NCBI RefSeq assembly: GCF_000425885.1
Contig: NZ_AUEH01000006.1
Span: 1-64,000 of the forward strand
Length of the DNA: 64,000 nt
Direction: 5' to 3'
Source of the DNA: Schleiferilactobacillus harbinensis DSM 16991
GTDB taxonomy: Bacteria; Bacillota; Bacilli; Lactobacillales; Lactobacillaceae
Part shown: piece by piece, positions 15,488-23,904 of the stretch
How positions within the stretch are numbered: position 1 is the first letter of the stretch
Layout: each line of letters begins with the position of its first letter
Notes under the pieces: model-generated
The model's input: only the letters and a program-made list of their open reading frames with translations
Databases searched by the model: none
Told to the model about the DNA's origin: nothing
Made by a program: the position numbers and the translations under genes

Positions 15488-15838
15488 ATGAATCCATTAA
15501 TTCAATCAATTACGCAAAAACAATTGCGCGATGACATTCCCGACTTTCGTGCCGGTGATACGGTGCGGGTCCACGCCCAAATCGTCGAAGGTACGCGGGA
15601 ACGTATCCAGCTTTTCGAAGGCGTTGTAATCAAGCGCCGGGGCACTGGCATCAGTGCTTCCTACACGGTTCGTAAGATCAGCAGCGGTGTTGGTGTAGAG
15701 CGGACATTCCCGCTGCACTCTCCCCGTGTTGCGAAGATCGAAGTCATTCGCCACGGCCGTGTCCGTCGGGCGAAGCTGTACTACCTGCGTGCACTGCGGG
15801 GCAAGGCTGCTCGGATTACCGAGAAGCCGCGCGTCTAA
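15488..15838 (+). CDS. rplS: 50S ribosomal protein L19
   Basis: A 116-residue large-subunit protein at the 30S-50S interface. It shows the L19 pattern: [29 protein letters not shown], and the terminal [20 protein letters not shown]. Start ATG 15488 follows AAGGAGA by six bases; the TTG one codon earlier is not needed. It has its own promoter and structured leader, which fits its separation from trmD. Confidence 0.97.
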   Translation: MNPLIQSITQKQLRDDIPDFRAGDTVRVHAQIVEGTRERIQLFEGVVIKRRGTGISASYTVRKISSGVGVERTFPLHSPRVAKIEVIRHGRVRRAKLYYLRALRGKAARITEKPRV

Positions 15839-15848
15839 TTCACGCCGT

Positions 15849-15902
15849 ACAAACGCGTTTTGCTTCCGAATTAATGGGGAGCAGGACGCGTTTGTTTTTT
15901 TA
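15849..15902 (+). terminator. Terminator after rplS
   Basis: Perfect 10-bp stem ACAAACGCGT (15849-15858) / ACGCGTTTGT (15886-15895) with a partly paired interior, followed by a run of eight T. Confidence 0.88.
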
Positions 15903-15929
15903 TGGAGGATAAAAGAAAGCAGGGAACTC

Positions 15930-16121
15930 ATGGCGCAACGATTTGTATATGTTGTCTATTACGCTGATACGGCGAAAAAAGAGCCAGTATTCCGTTTGCT
16001 CCGAGTCTTTTCGACCCCGGAACGAGCGGCGGGTTTCGTGGCGATTCTCGAACGGGCACCGTACGCAGAAATGCCGGTGCCGGAGGGCCGCTACGCCGTT
16101 AAACGGGTCCGCATGAATTAA
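15930..16121 (+). CDS. Small conserved-looking protein, function unknown
   Basis: A 63-residue soluble protein (MAQRFVYVVYYADTAKKEPV...) started at ATG 15930 with AGGGA just upstream; the frame is open further upstream through rplS but only as a shadow. The N-terminus looks like a beta strand and the centre (PERAAGFVAILERAP) an amphipathic helix. No family recognised. It lies between the rplS terminator and the convergent lexA gene. Confidence 0.45.
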   Translation: MAQRFVYVVYYADTAKKEPVFRLLRVFSTPERAAGFVAILERAPYAEMPVPEGRYAVKRVRMN

Positions 16122-16146
16122 AAAAGCCGCTAGCACCGGGGTGCTA
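16120..16146 (-). terminator. Terminator of lexA
   Basis: On the minus strand a TAGCAC/GTGCTA stem (16141-16146 with 16131-16136) with a 4-base loop is followed within five bases by a T-run (16125 to 16120). Confidence 0.65.
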
Positions 16147-16167
16147 ACAGCCAACAGACTTATCGAT

Positions 16168-16785
16168 TTAATAAACGTGTTCGCGATACAGACTAACGAC
16201 TTTGCCGAGGATCGTCACTTCTTGCAAAATGATCGGCGCAAAAGTGTCGTTCTCCGGTTGGAGACGGAAGTGATCCTTCTCCCGGTAGAAGCGTTTGCAG
16301 GTTGCCTCATTTTCTTCGGTCATGGCAATGACGATGTCGCCGTTATCCGCGTATTGCTGGCGGCGAACAACGACTTTGTCGCCGCTGAGGATGCCGGCAT
16401 TGATCATACTTTCGCCGCGGATCTGCAGCATGAACAAATCGCCATCGTTTTGCAGATCAGGCGGTACCGGAAAGAACTCGGTGGCCTCTTGGACGGCCAA
16501 AATCGGTTCACCGGCCGTTACAGTACCCAACAAGGGGATTCGATCCCGGGTCGCACCCAATTCGTCCAGCCCGTCCTCAGTGATCTCAATTGCCCGCGGT
16601 TTAGTCGGGTCGCGATTGATCATGCCTTTGCGTTCCAGCCGGTCCAAGTGACCATGCACTGTGGACGTGGAAGACAAGTCAACCGCCGCCCCAATTTCCC
16701 GGACCGTCGGCGGATACCCGCGGTCCTTCACCATGTCATAAATGTACTGCAGAATTTCTGCTTGTTTCTCTCCTAATTTGGCCAT
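16168..16785 (-). CDS. lexA: LexA SOS repressor
   Basis: A 205-residue repressor of DNA-damage genes that self-cleaves when stimulated by RecA filaments. N-terminal winged helix-turn-helix ([20 protein letters not shown], about 25-44); cleavage site A91-G92 (VTAGEP); catalytic serine S126 in RGESM and lysine K164 in ATCKRF. All required residues are present. It is read leftward and is divergent from the YnzC-like gene, the same neighbourhood as in Bacillus. A LexA box overlaps its own promoter, so it should be autoregulated. Confidence 0.97.
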   Translation of the reverse strand: MAKLGEKQAEILQYIYDMVKDRGYPPTVREIGAAVDLSSTSTVHGHLDRLERKGMINRDPTKPRAIEITEDGLDELGATRDRIPLLGTVTAGEPILAVQEATEFFPVPPDLQNDGDLFMLQIRGESMINAGILSGDKVVVRRQQYADNGDIVIAMTEENEATCKRFYREKDHFRLQPENDTFAPIILQEVTILGKVVSLYREHVY

Positions 16786-16815
16786 AACGCCACCTCATCT
16801 ATCCGTGTTACCCCA

Positions 16816-16855
16816 AGTATACCAAGACTGGAGAAGGTTTTCAAACAAGCGTTCG
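16816..16855 (-). promoter_or_regulatory. lexA promoter with overlapping LexA box
   Basis: Minus strand: -35 TTGAAA (16844-16839), 17-base spacer, -10 TATACT (16821-16816). Overlapping the -35 is CGAACGCTTGTTTG (16855-16842), matching the Gram-positive LexA consensus CGAAC-N4-GTTCG at all but one of the ten fixed positions. Its place between lexA and the divergent gene would let it repress lexA and possibly both. Confidence 0.8.
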
Positions 16856-16942
16856 TGAGAACATACGCCATTTTTTGTTTTCAGAAATTAATCGGCGTGG
16901 TACCATCAAAGTAAGCACGATTTCCAGAAAGGACGATCTCTT

Positions 16943-17194
16943 ATGGCAGAACAAACTGAAGAAGAAAAGCGCTTGGCACGCATTAATGAACTGGCCCACA
17001 AAGCAAAAAAGGAAGGCTTGACCGCCGATGAAGAGCGGGAACAGCACGAACTGCGGGAAGCCTACCTGGCCAACTTCCGCGCCGGCTTCCGCCAGACCAT
17101 TGAGCACTTGAAAGTGATCGATGAAGAGGGCAACGAAGTGACCCCGGATAAGCTCAAGCGGGTCCAGCGTGAAAAGGGTATCCGGAAGGATTAA
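16943..17194 (+). CDS. DUF896 (YnzC/UPF0291) family protein
   Basis: An 83-residue helical protein with the DUF896 core: LARINELAHKAKKEGLTADE followed by EREQHELREAYLANFR. In Bacillus the homologue ynzC lies in the SOS-controlled yneA operon divergent from lexA; the arrangement here is the same without yneA or yneB. Function is not established. AGAAAGGA precedes the ATG. The LexA box 90 bases upstream may contribute to control, although it is nearer the lexA promoter. Confidence 0.88.
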   Translation: MAEQTEEEKRLARINELAHKAKKEGLTADEEREQHELREAYLANFRAGFRQTIEHLKVIDEEGNEVTPDKLKRVQREKGIRKD

Positions 17195-17272
17195 AAAAAG
17201 CTCACCGGCTATTTTAATTTACCAGAAACTTGTGTAGACTATTAAGGTATTGGAAAAAGCGAGGTGTACATC

Positions 17273-17500
17273 ATGATGCCCATGTGGTTGGCAGTGTTGT
17301 TGATCATTCTAGGAGTTGTCGGCGGAGCCGTCCTAGGATTCTTCGGCGCGCGGCGGTATATGAAAAATTATTTCCGAGATAATCCCCCCATCAACGAAGA
17401 TATGCTTCGTTCGATGATGATGCAAATGGGTCAGAAACCATCTGAGAAGAAACTCAATCAGATGATGGCCTCCATGCGTCAACAGGAAGCCAAGAAATAA
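17273..17500 (+). CDS. YneF/UPF0154 family membrane protein
   Basis: A 75-residue protein with one N-terminal helix ([22 protein letters not shown]) followed by a conserved cytoplasmic part with [27 protein letters not shown], diagnostic of UPF0154. Function unknown. It is part of the lexA-ynzC-yneF neighbourhood known from Bacillus. ATG 17273 follows GCGAGG; GTG 17264 lies within that site and is unlikely. Confidence 0.88.
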   Translation: MMPMWLAVLLIILGVVGGAVLGFFGARRYMKNYFRDNPPINEDMLRSMMMQMGQKPSEKKLNQMMASMRQQEAKK

Positions 17501-17510
17501 CCAACTTCTG

Positions 17511-17583
17511 GCCGCCTGTTTCTAGGCGGCTACTATCGCGGGACAAAGACTGCGGCCATTTTTTGGCTACGGACTTTGTCCCG
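17511..17583 (+). terminator. Two consecutive hairpins between yneF and the ABC exporter operon
   Basis: GCCGCC/GGCGGC (17511-17516 with 17525-17530) is followed by CGGGACAAAG/CTTTGTCCCG (17539-17548 with 17574-17583), a perfect 10-bp stem around a long interior. Only a short T-poor tail (TTCTGTCC) follows, so termination is uncertain. The second stem ends about 45 bases before the exporter start and could instead be an attenuator or leader structure. Confidence 0.5.
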
Positions 17584-17627
17584 TTCTGTCCATTCTAAGA
17601 AAACAGTAAACGAACGGAGGTGTCCCA

Positions 17628-19379
17628 GTGGGCATATTTAAAAAGCTGGGCTGGTATTTTAAGCAGGAGCGGAAGCGATATCTGATCGGGATCTTAGCCT
17701 TGGTGGGGACCGCCCTGGTGAACCTGGTGCCGCCCCGGGTGATTGGGATTCTGGCCGATCTGTTCGACCAGGGCCACATCACCGGCAACGCGACATGGTG
17801 GTGGATCGGCTTGTTATTAGCCGCCGGTATTTTCCAGTACCTCTTCCGCTTTGCTTGGCGGAATATGATTTGGGGCGGCGCAGCGACCCTGGAAAAACAG
17901 CTGCGGTCTCGGCTATTCTGGCACTTCATGCAGATGGACGATACCTTCTTCCAACGTCACCGGACCGGGGACTTGATGGCCCATGCCACCAACGACTTGA
18001 ATGCCATTCAAAACGTTGCGGGGGCGGGCATCTTAACGTTCGCCGACTCAATCATCACTGGCGGGTCGACCCTGATTGCGATGATGATCTTCGTCGACTG
18101 GCGGCTGACTTTAGTGGCAATTATTCCGCTGCCGTTGTTGGCGGTCACCGCGCGGCGGTTGGGTATGAAGCTGCACGCGGCGTTCTCTGAATCCCAGGCG
18201 GCGTTTTCGCGATTGAACGATAAAACCCAGGAATCCGTCTCAGGGATTAAAGTCATCAAAACGTTTGGCCAAGATCAAGAGGACGTCGCCGACTTTAATA
18301 AAATCGTCGACCGCACAATTCTCATTAACAAGCGCGTGAATCGGCTCGATTCACTGTTTGATCCCGTGACGAGTCTGATCATTGGCGCCACTTATGTGAT
18401 TGCTATCATTTATGGCGGGACCATGGTTAATGCCGGCACCATTACCATTGGCTCGCTGATTTCTTTCGTCGCTTACGTCAATGCCTTGATTTGGCCGATG
18501 TTCGCTATTGGCCGGTTATTCAACGTGATTGAACGGGGCAATGCCAGTTACGATCGGGTGCAGGAACTGCTTCAGGAAAAGTCGGAAGTCGTCGACAAAC
18601 CGAATGCCATTACGAAACTGTCCCATACCAACATTGATTACGCCCTGGATCATTTTACGTATCCCGGCGCGCACAAGGTCACCTTGCAGGATATTCGCTT
18701 CAATCTGCCAGAAGGCCGCCAGTTAGGCATCGTCGGCCGGGTTGGGGCCGGCAAGACGACGATCATCAAACTGCTGTTGCGGGAATTTGACCAATACACC
18801 GGCGTGATCAAGATCGGCGGCCGGGATATCCGGGATTACACGCTTGCGGCGTTACATAATGCCATCGGCTATGTCCCTCAGGACAACTACTTGTTCTCCA
18901 CGGATATCCGGAATAACATTCGTTTCTCGGCTTATGAGAAGGACCAGCCGGCCGTGGAGGCGGCGGCCAAGACCAGTGCCATCCATGACGACATTCTCCA
19001 ATTTGCTGACCAGTACGATACGCTGGTGGGTGAAAAAGGGGTATCACTGTCCGGCGGCCAAAAGCAGCGGCTTTCCATTGCTCGGGCGGTCATCGCTGAA
19101 CCAGATATTTTGATCATGGACGATGCCCTGTCGGCGGTGGATGCCAAGACTGAAGAACAGATTTTATCCGGTCTGCAAGAGGATCGAGCCAATAAGACGA
19201 CGATCATCGTCGCCCAGCGGCTCAGTTCGGTCATGCATGCCGACGAGATCTTAGTCCTTGATGATGGTCGAATCACTGAACGCGGGACCCACGACCAGTT
19301 GCTCGCCGATCACGGCTGGTATGCCGAAATGTGGGCAGAACAGCAGCTCACCCAATCAATGGAAAGGAGTGACGCGTAA
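17628..19379 (+). CDS. Heterodimeric ABC exporter subunit, LmrC/BmrC type (degenerate catalytic site)
   Basis: A 583-residue half transporter: six-helix membrane domain (about 15-305) fused to an ATPase domain. It starts at GTG 17628 after CGGAGGTG. Walker A GRVGAGKTT, signature LSGGQKQR, Walker B ILIMDD with aspartate where the catalytic glutamate normally sits. That substitution is the hallmark of the degenerate half of heterodimeric multidrug exporters such as LmrCD and BmrCD, and the partner gene follows by a one-base overlap. Substrates are probably amphipathic drugs or toxic compounds; the sequence does not say which. Confidence 0.9.
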   Translation: MGIFKKLGWYFKQERKRYLIGILALVGTALVNLVPPRVIGILADLFDQGHITGNATWWWIGLLLAAGIFQYLFRFAWRNMIWGGAATLEKQLRSRLFWHFMQMDDTFFQRHRTGDLMAHATNDLNAIQNVAGAGILTFADSIITGGSTLIAMMIFVDWRLTLVAIIPLPLLAVTARRLGMKLHAAFSESQAAFSRLNDKTQESVSGIKVIKTFGQDQEDVADFNKIVDRTILINKRVNRLDSLFDPVTSLIIGATYVIAIIYGGTMVNAGTITIGSLISFVAYVNALIWPMFAIGRLFNVIERGNASYDRVQELLQEKSEVVDKPNAITKLSHTNIDYALDHFTYPGAHKVTLQDIRFNLPEGRQLGIVGRVGAGKTTIIKLLLREFDQYTGVIKIGGRDIRDYTLAALHNAIGYVPQDNYLFSTDIRNNIRFSAYEKDQPAVEAAAKTSAIHDDILQFADQYDTLVGEKGVSLSGGQKQRLSIARAVIAEPDILIMDDALSAVDAKTEEQILSGLQEDRANKTTIIVAQRLSSVMHADEILVLDDGRITERGTHDQLLADHGWYAEMWAEQQLTQSMERSDA

Positions 19380-21184
19380 TGGCCGCAAAGAATCCTTACG
19401 AATCCGCTTGGAATCAGCATATTCCGGTCAAAGAACAGATGAAACTCACTGGCCGGCTGATGAGTTTTGCGAAGTACTACAAAAAGCAATTCATCAGCGC
19501 CATCATCCTGTCCTTTGCTCTGGCCATTATCAACATCTGGCTGCCCCGGGTCATTCAAGAATTCATGAATGGCGCGCTGGCCAAACATAACGCGACCACG
19601 GCTACGATCCTTGGTGCTGGGCTGGTTTATGCCTTGGGCACGATCGTGAAGGCCATTGTCCAATTCGGCAGCAACTTCACCTTTTCCATGGGGGCTGAAC
19701 GGGCGATGGAAGACGTGCGCCGGCAATTATTCGCCAAGCTGCACACCCTGGGCATGCGCTATTTTGATTTGACCCCGGCCGGTTCCGTGGTCTCACGGGT
19801 CACTAACGACACCATGACACTCACCGATTTTTGGAACGTGTTTATGTCCCTGCTGGTGGGAATCTTCTCCATCGGTACAGCGCTGGTGGCGATGTATATC
19901 AATAACCCAACGGCGGCTTGGATCGTGGCAGCGTTCATTCCCATCCTGCTGCTGGCGACCTGGTTTTATAACCGATACAGTTCAAAGGTGTATCGCCATA
20001 TGCGGGCGAAGCTGTCCGAGCTGAACGCTAAGCTGAACGAGTCCATCGAAGGGGTCTCGATCATCCAAAACTTCGAGCAGCAGAAGCGGGTCGACAGTGA
20101 ATTCGAGGACGTGAACAACGATTACTTGGATTCCCGCCGGGCAATGATCAAGACTAACTCGCTCCTGCTGTCCTCTTTTCTGAATCTGATCTACGTCTTT
20201 GCCTTGACGGCCGTGCTGATTCATTTCGGGATCATGGCGGAGACGGCAGTGGTCGCGGCAGGGACTGTGTATGTCTTCTCCAGTTACATTCAGAGTTTCT
20301 TCAATCCGCTGGGCAACCTGATGGATCAGTTGCAGTTCTTCCAGGATGGCGTCGTGGCTGGCAGTCGGATATTTCGGATTCTCGATAATAAAGAATTGGC
20401 GCCGCAGCAAAACCCTGGCGCGGATGCCGTCGTCCAAGAAGGCAAAGTAGAATTTCGCCACGTGTCCTTCTCTTATGACGGTGAAAACGAAGTGCTCCAC
20501 GACATCAACTTTGTCGTGAAGCCGGGTGAAACCATCGGCCTGGTGGGCCACACCGGGTCCGGCAAGAGCTCGATCATCAACGTCATGATGCGCTTCTATG
20601 AGTTCTACCAGGGCCAGATCCTGATTGACGATCGGGATATTCGCGATTATCCGATTGAGGAACTCCGCCGCAAATTAGGTCTGGTACTTCAGGATTCCTT
20701 CCTGTTCTACGGAGACATTGCCTTCAACATTCGCTTGTTCAACGACAAGATTTCAGATGATGAAGTGAAGAAAGCCGCTGAATTCGTCCAGGCTGACTCG
20801 TTCATCGAAAAATTGCCGAACACCTATCACGCTCGGGTAATCGAGGGCGGGGCGCAATTCTCCAGCGGCCAGCGGCAATTGATCTCTTTTGCCCGCACTG
20901 TGGCAGCGGACCCGAAGATCCTGGTGTTGGATGAGGCGACTGCCAATATCGACACCGAGACGGAAACGTTGATCCAAGACGGCCTGCGCAAGCTGCGGCA
21001 GGGCCGTACGACCATTGCCATTGCCCACCGGCTCTCCACGATTCGCGATGCCAGCCAAATTTTAGTGCTGGATAAGGGACGGATCGTTGAAGCAGGGACG
21101 CACGACGAATTGTTGGCCCAAAAAGGTAAATATTACAATATGTACCAATTGCAAATGGGGAAGGGCGATCTTTCCCAAGACTAA
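19379..21184 (+). CDS. Heterodimeric ABC exporter subunit, LmrD/BmrD type (catalytic)
   Basis: A 601-residue half transporter, partner of the upstream gene. It has the longer N-terminal extension typical of this subunit, six membrane helices, Walker A GHTGSGKSS, Walker B ILVLDE with the catalytic glutamate, and the variant signature FSSGQRQL instead of LSGGQ. Together the pair has one canonical site (Walker motifs of this subunit with LSGGQ of the partner) and one degenerate site, as in LmrCD. ATG 19379 overlaps the previous stop by one base. A terminator follows. Confidence 0.9.
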   Translation: MAAKNPYESAWNQHIPVKEQMKLTGRLMSFAKYYKKQFISAIILSFALAIINIWLPRVIQEFMNGALAKHNATTATILGAGLVYALGTIVKAIVQFGSNFTFSMGAERAMEDVRRQLFAKLHTLGMRYFDLTPAGSVVSRVTNDTMTLTDFWNVFMSLLVGIFSIGTALVAMYINNPTAAWIVAAFIPILLLATWFYNRYSSKVYRHMRAKLSELNAKLNESIEGVSIIQNFEQQKRVDSEFEDVNNDYLDSRRAMIKTNSLLLSSFLNLIYVFALTAVLIHFGIMAETAVVAAGTVYVFSSYIQSFFNPLGNLMDQLQFFQDGVVAGSRIFRILDNKELAPQQNPGADAVVQEGKVEFRHVSFSYDGENEVLHDINFVVKPGETIGLVGHTGSGKSSIINVMMRFYEFYQGQILIDDRDIRDYPIEELRRKLGLVLQDSFLFYGDIAFNIRLFNDKISDDEVKKAAEFVQADSFIEKLPNTYHARVIEGGAQFSSGQRQLISFARTVAADPKILVLDEATANIDTETETLIQDGLRKLRQGRTTIAIAHRLSTIRDASQILVLDKGRIVEAGTHDELLAQKGKYYNMYQLQMGKGDLSQD

Positions 21185-21189
21185 GAAAG

Positions 21190-21212
21190 AGCGGGTTGCT
21201 GACCCGCTTTTT
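21190..21212 (+). terminator. Terminator after the ABC exporter operon
   Basis: AGCGGGT-TGCTG-ACCCGCT (21190-21208) followed by TTTTT, directly behind the second subunit. Confidence 0.88.
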
Positions 21213-21263
21213 GGTGCCCTCTGTTTTTTCTGGCCTGTATGTCAGCATCTCTAACATAAAATA

Positions 21264-21293
21264 TAGACAATCTAACGTCCCCGCCATTATACT
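21264..21293 (+). promoter_or_regulatory. Promoter of the amino acid importer operon
   Basis: TAGACA (21264-21269), 18-base spacer, TATACT (21288-21293), about 39 bases before the start at 21332. Confidence 0.65.
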
Positions 21294-21331
21294 GGTTCTT
21301 ATGTTATTCAATTAAGAAAGTGGGTGCGCCC

Positions 21332-22789
21332 ATGCAGCGCAAATCCTTTGTCACAGGATTATTTGTCATCTTAGCGGGTCTTTTTCTCACGTTGTGGTCG
21401 GCCAAACCGGCGCAGGCGGCGGAGAAGCACTATACGATTGGGACGGACGTTACATATGCCCCCTTCGAATTTGCTAATGAAAAGAACCAATACGTCGGTA
21501 TCGACATTGATCTCATGAATGCAATCGCGAAGACGGAAGGGTTCACGGTGACCATCAAACCCGTGGGCTTCAACGCTGCCGTACAGGCGTTGGAGGCGGG
21601 CCAAATTGATGGGGTGATCGCCGGCATGTCGATTACGCCGGAACGGCAAGAAAAGTTCTTGATGAGCAAACCCTATTATAATGTGGGCGTCGTGATGGCG
21701 GTTAAACAGGGGAGTAAGATCAAGAGCCTGAAACAGTTGAAAGGGCAGCGGGTAGCCATCAAGACAGGCACCGCTGCCGCCAACTATGCCCTGAGCGTCA
21801 AGGATAAGTACGGCTTTACCACCGTCACCTTCGATGATTCCAACAACATGTACCAAGACGTGACGACGGGTAATTCAGTGGCCTGTTTCGAAGATTCCCC
21901 AGTCATGCAATATGCCATCAATACCGGTTTGAAGCTGAGCATCGTCACTAAACCAGCAAACCCTACTGGGTACGGCTTTGCCACCAATAAGAAAAATACT
22001 GAATTGATGGCCCAGTTCAATGCAGGCCTGAAGAAACTGAAGGCGAACGGCCAATATACCAAGATTTTGCAAAAATACTTAGGGACCGGCTCTAAAAAGT
22101 CCCAAGCGGCGGCTAATAAAAAGACCCAGGAAACTGACCGGTCCTTCTTCGGCTTGCTGAAAGCCAACTGGGGCACATTGATGGGCGGGCTGCAAGAAAC
22201 CCTGCTGGTAACTGTGGTGGCCATCATCTTTGCCACCATCGTCGGCATTCTCGTTGGTTTGCTGGGCGTTTTACCCAATGCCTTTGCCCGGGGCATTTCA
22301 ATTACCTTTATCTATATTTTCCGCGGTTTGCCGCTGCTGGTGCTGGCCCTGTTCATTTACACAGGCGTCCCCAGCTTGATTGGCGCCAAGGTGCCGGCCT
22401 TCCTTGCCGGGATCATTACGCTGACCTTGAATGAAGGGGCATATACCGCTGCCTTTGTGAAGGGCGGTATTGAAGCCGTGGATGTGGGTCAAATGGAAGC
22501 GGCCCGTTCCCTGGGGCTGCCCTTCGGCAAGGCCCTGCGCAAAGTCATTTTGCCGCAGGGTATCCGGATCATGGTGCCCAGTTTCATCAACCAGTTCATC
22601 ATCACCCTAAAGGATACGTCGATTCTGTCGATCATCGGTATCCTGGAATTGACCCAAAGCGGGAAAATTATCATCGCCCGGAATATGGAAGGCTTCAAAA
22701 TCTGGACGATGGTCGCCTTGATTTATCTCGTTATCATTACGCTCCTCACTTGGCTGTCTAACTGGGTGCAGAAGAAGGTGCAAGCATAA
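21332..22789 (+). CDS. Polar amino acid ABC importer, substrate-binding protein fused to permease (GlnPH type)
   Basis: A 485-residue fusion. Residues 1-30 are a signal peptide ending AQA/AEK; about 35-255 form a family 3 solute-binding domain ([18 protein letters not shown] near its end); about 275-485 form an inner-membrane permease with the EAA-type loop [20 protein letters not shown]. Such fusions are typical of glutamine/glutamate uptake in Lactobacillales. Start ATG 21332 is chosen for the signal peptide; GTG 21320 four codons earlier is in frame. It overlaps glnQ by one base. The exact amino acid cannot be told from sequence. Confidence 0.92.
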   Translation: MQRKSFVTGLFVILAGLFLTLWSAKPAQAAEKHYTIGTDVTYAPFEFANEKNQYVGIDIDLMNAIAKTEGFTVTIKPVGFNAAVQALEAGQIDGVIAGMSITPERQEKFLMSKPYYNVGVVMAVKQGSKIKSLKQLKGQRVAIKTGTAAANYALSVKDKYGFTTVTFDDSNNMYQDVTTGNSVACFEDSPVMQYAINTGLKLSIVTKPANPTGYGFATNKKNTELMAQFNAGLKKLKANGQYTKILQKYLGTGSKKSQAAANKKTQETDRSFFGLLKANWGTLMGGLQETLLVTVVAIIFATIVGILVGLLGVLPNAFARGISITFIYIFRGLPLLVLALFIYTGVPSLIGAKVPAFLAGIITLTLNEGAYTAAFVKGGIEAVDVGQMEAARSLGLPFGKALRKVILPQGIRIMVPSFINQFIITLKDTSILSIIGILELTQSGKIIIARNMEGFKIWTMVALIYLVIITLLTWLSNWVQKKVQA

Positions 22790-23538
22790 TGACAGAAGAA
22801 AATACCGATCGCGTGCAAATGCAGGATGTCTATAAAGACTACGGTACGAACCACGTCATTAAAGACGTCAACCTGAATGTCAAGAATAACGAAGTCGTCG
22901 TGCTCATTGGTCCCTCCGGCGCCGGGAAGAGTACGGTGCTGCGCATGATCAACGGCTTGGAAACCACGACGAAGGGACACATCCTGATCGATGGCGCTGA
23001 CATCAGCCAGCCCCATGTGGACATCAACCGTATTCGGGAGAAAATCGGCATGGTGTTCCAGCATTTCAATCTCTTTCCCCACATGACGGTCCTGGAAAAC
23101 GTGATTTTAGCACCGGTGGAGTTGAAGAAGGCAGATAAAGCCACTGCCACCGCGGAAGCCCGCAAGTTTCTGGAAACCGTCGGCCTAACCGAAAAAGCCG
23201 ACGCCATGCCTGCTTCTCTTTCCGGTGGCCAGCAGCAACGGGTCGCCATCGCTCGCGCTCTGGCCATGCATCCCGATATCATGCTCTTCGATGAACCGAC
23301 CAGCGCCCTTGACCCCGAAATGGTCGGCGACGTCCTCCAAGTCATGCGCCAACTCGCCCAACAAGGCATGACTATGGTCATCGTCACCCACGAAATGGGC
23401 TTCGCCAAAGAAGTCGCCGACCGCGTCGTCTTCTTCGATGGTGGACAAATCCTAGAACAGGGCACCCCAACAGAAATCTTTGACCATCCAAAGGAAGAAC
23501 GGACTCAGTCGTTCTTGAATAAGGTATTGCAGGCCTAA
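22789..23538 (+). CDS. glnQ: Polar amino acid ABC importer ATPase (GlnQ type)
   Basis: A 249-residue ATPase that powers the fused permease upstream. Walker [10 protein letters not shown], signature LSGGQQQR, Walker [15 protein letters not shown] with the usual polar-amino-acid-transporter continuation MVGDVLQVM, and the switch histidine in [11 protein letters not shown] 22789 uses the last base of the preceding TAA, so translation is coupled. No clear terminator directly follows; the next structure is the large folded element from 23609. Confidence 0.94.
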   Translation: MTEENTDRVQMQDVYKDYGTNHVIKDVNLNVKNNEVVVLIGPSGAGKSTVLRMINGLETTTKGHILIDGADISQPHVDINRIREKIGMVFQHFNLFPHMTVLENVILAPVELKKADKATATAEARKFLETVGLTEKADAMPASLSGGQQQRVAIARALAMHPDIMLFDEPTSALDPEMVGDVLQVMRQLAQQGMTMVIVTHEMGFAKEVADRVVFFDGGQILEQGTPTEIFDHPKEERTQSFLNKVLQA

Positions 23539-23608
23539 TTGGCTAGAAAGTACGTTTTTAAGAAGGAATGGATTGAGGATACGGCTTTAGTTTGGTGTAC
23601 CGAGGGTT

Positions 23609-23803
23609 AAGTGCGTAGCAAGCGGAGGCAAAATGGGCTCAGCCGTGGGAACCACACAGCGGCGTTTTTTGCCGCTGATGTGGTTAGGCGTCTTGAAGAC
23701 CGCGGTCTTTGCGGGCTTCAAGCGCCGTCACGGCTAGCTACGCCTGCGGCTTCGCACTAGCTGCGCGTCGCCAGCCCATTTTGCCGCAGCTTGCGGAGCA
23801 CTT
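23609..23803. repeat. Large nested inverted-repeat element (multi-helix structure)
   Basis: The outer stem is made of AAGTGC/GCACTT (23609-23614 with 23798-23803), GCAAGC/GCTTGC (23618-23623 with 23789-23794) and the 13-bp perfect GGCAAAATGGGCT/AGCCCATTTTGCC (23627-23639 with 23773-23785). Inside, AGCCGTG/CACGGCT (23641-23647 with 23729-23735) encloses two hairpins: AACCACA-AGCGGC (23650-23685) and GGCG-CTTGAAGACCGC (23687-23726). An AGCTA/TAGCT hairpin (23736-23762) fills the remaining side. The whole forms a branched cruciform or RNA. No family is recognised; it could be a noncoding RNA or a non-autonomous palindromic repeat. Confidence 0.7.
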
Positions 23804-23852
23804 GGCACGGCAGCTGGGCCGGAAATTATTGTCCAGAACCTGGCAAGCAAAG

Positions 23853-23890
23853 AAAAAGCCGAAGTCCCAATGACGGGACTTCGGCTTTTT
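23853..23890. terminator. Bidirectional terminator between glnQ side and plsC-like gene
   Basis: Perfect 16-bp stem, from AAAAAGCC at 23853 to GGCTTTTT at 23890, with a 6-base loop and A/T runs on both flanks. It can end transcripts from both directions. Confidence 0.92.
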
Positions 23891-23904
23891 CTATCAAATA
23901 AATC

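Larger units (their letters stand above)
23539..23904. other. Gene-free interval with structured element and bidirectional terminator
   Basis: These 366 bases hold no credible reading frame on either strand. 23539-23608 shows nothing definite beyond an AGAAGGA-ATG that stops after two codons. 23609-23803 is a nested palindromic element, described separately, and 23853-23890 is a perfect bidirectional terminator. It lies between the convergent glnQ and plsC-like genes. Confidence 0.8.

Noticed and set aside
16141-16776. 211-codon plus-strand frame
   Set aside because: Antisense to lexA, whose motifs and promoter are complete; no initiation signal.
16851-16862. GTTC-GTGA-GAAC as a second LexA box
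   Set aside because: The half sites are in the opposite order to the Gram-positive box (GAAC-N4-GTTC).
23641-23735. Part of the palindromic element as a tRNA-like cloverleaf
   Set aside because: No acceptor stem with CCA-type end, no T-loop GTTCAAA or D-loop consensus, and helices are too long.
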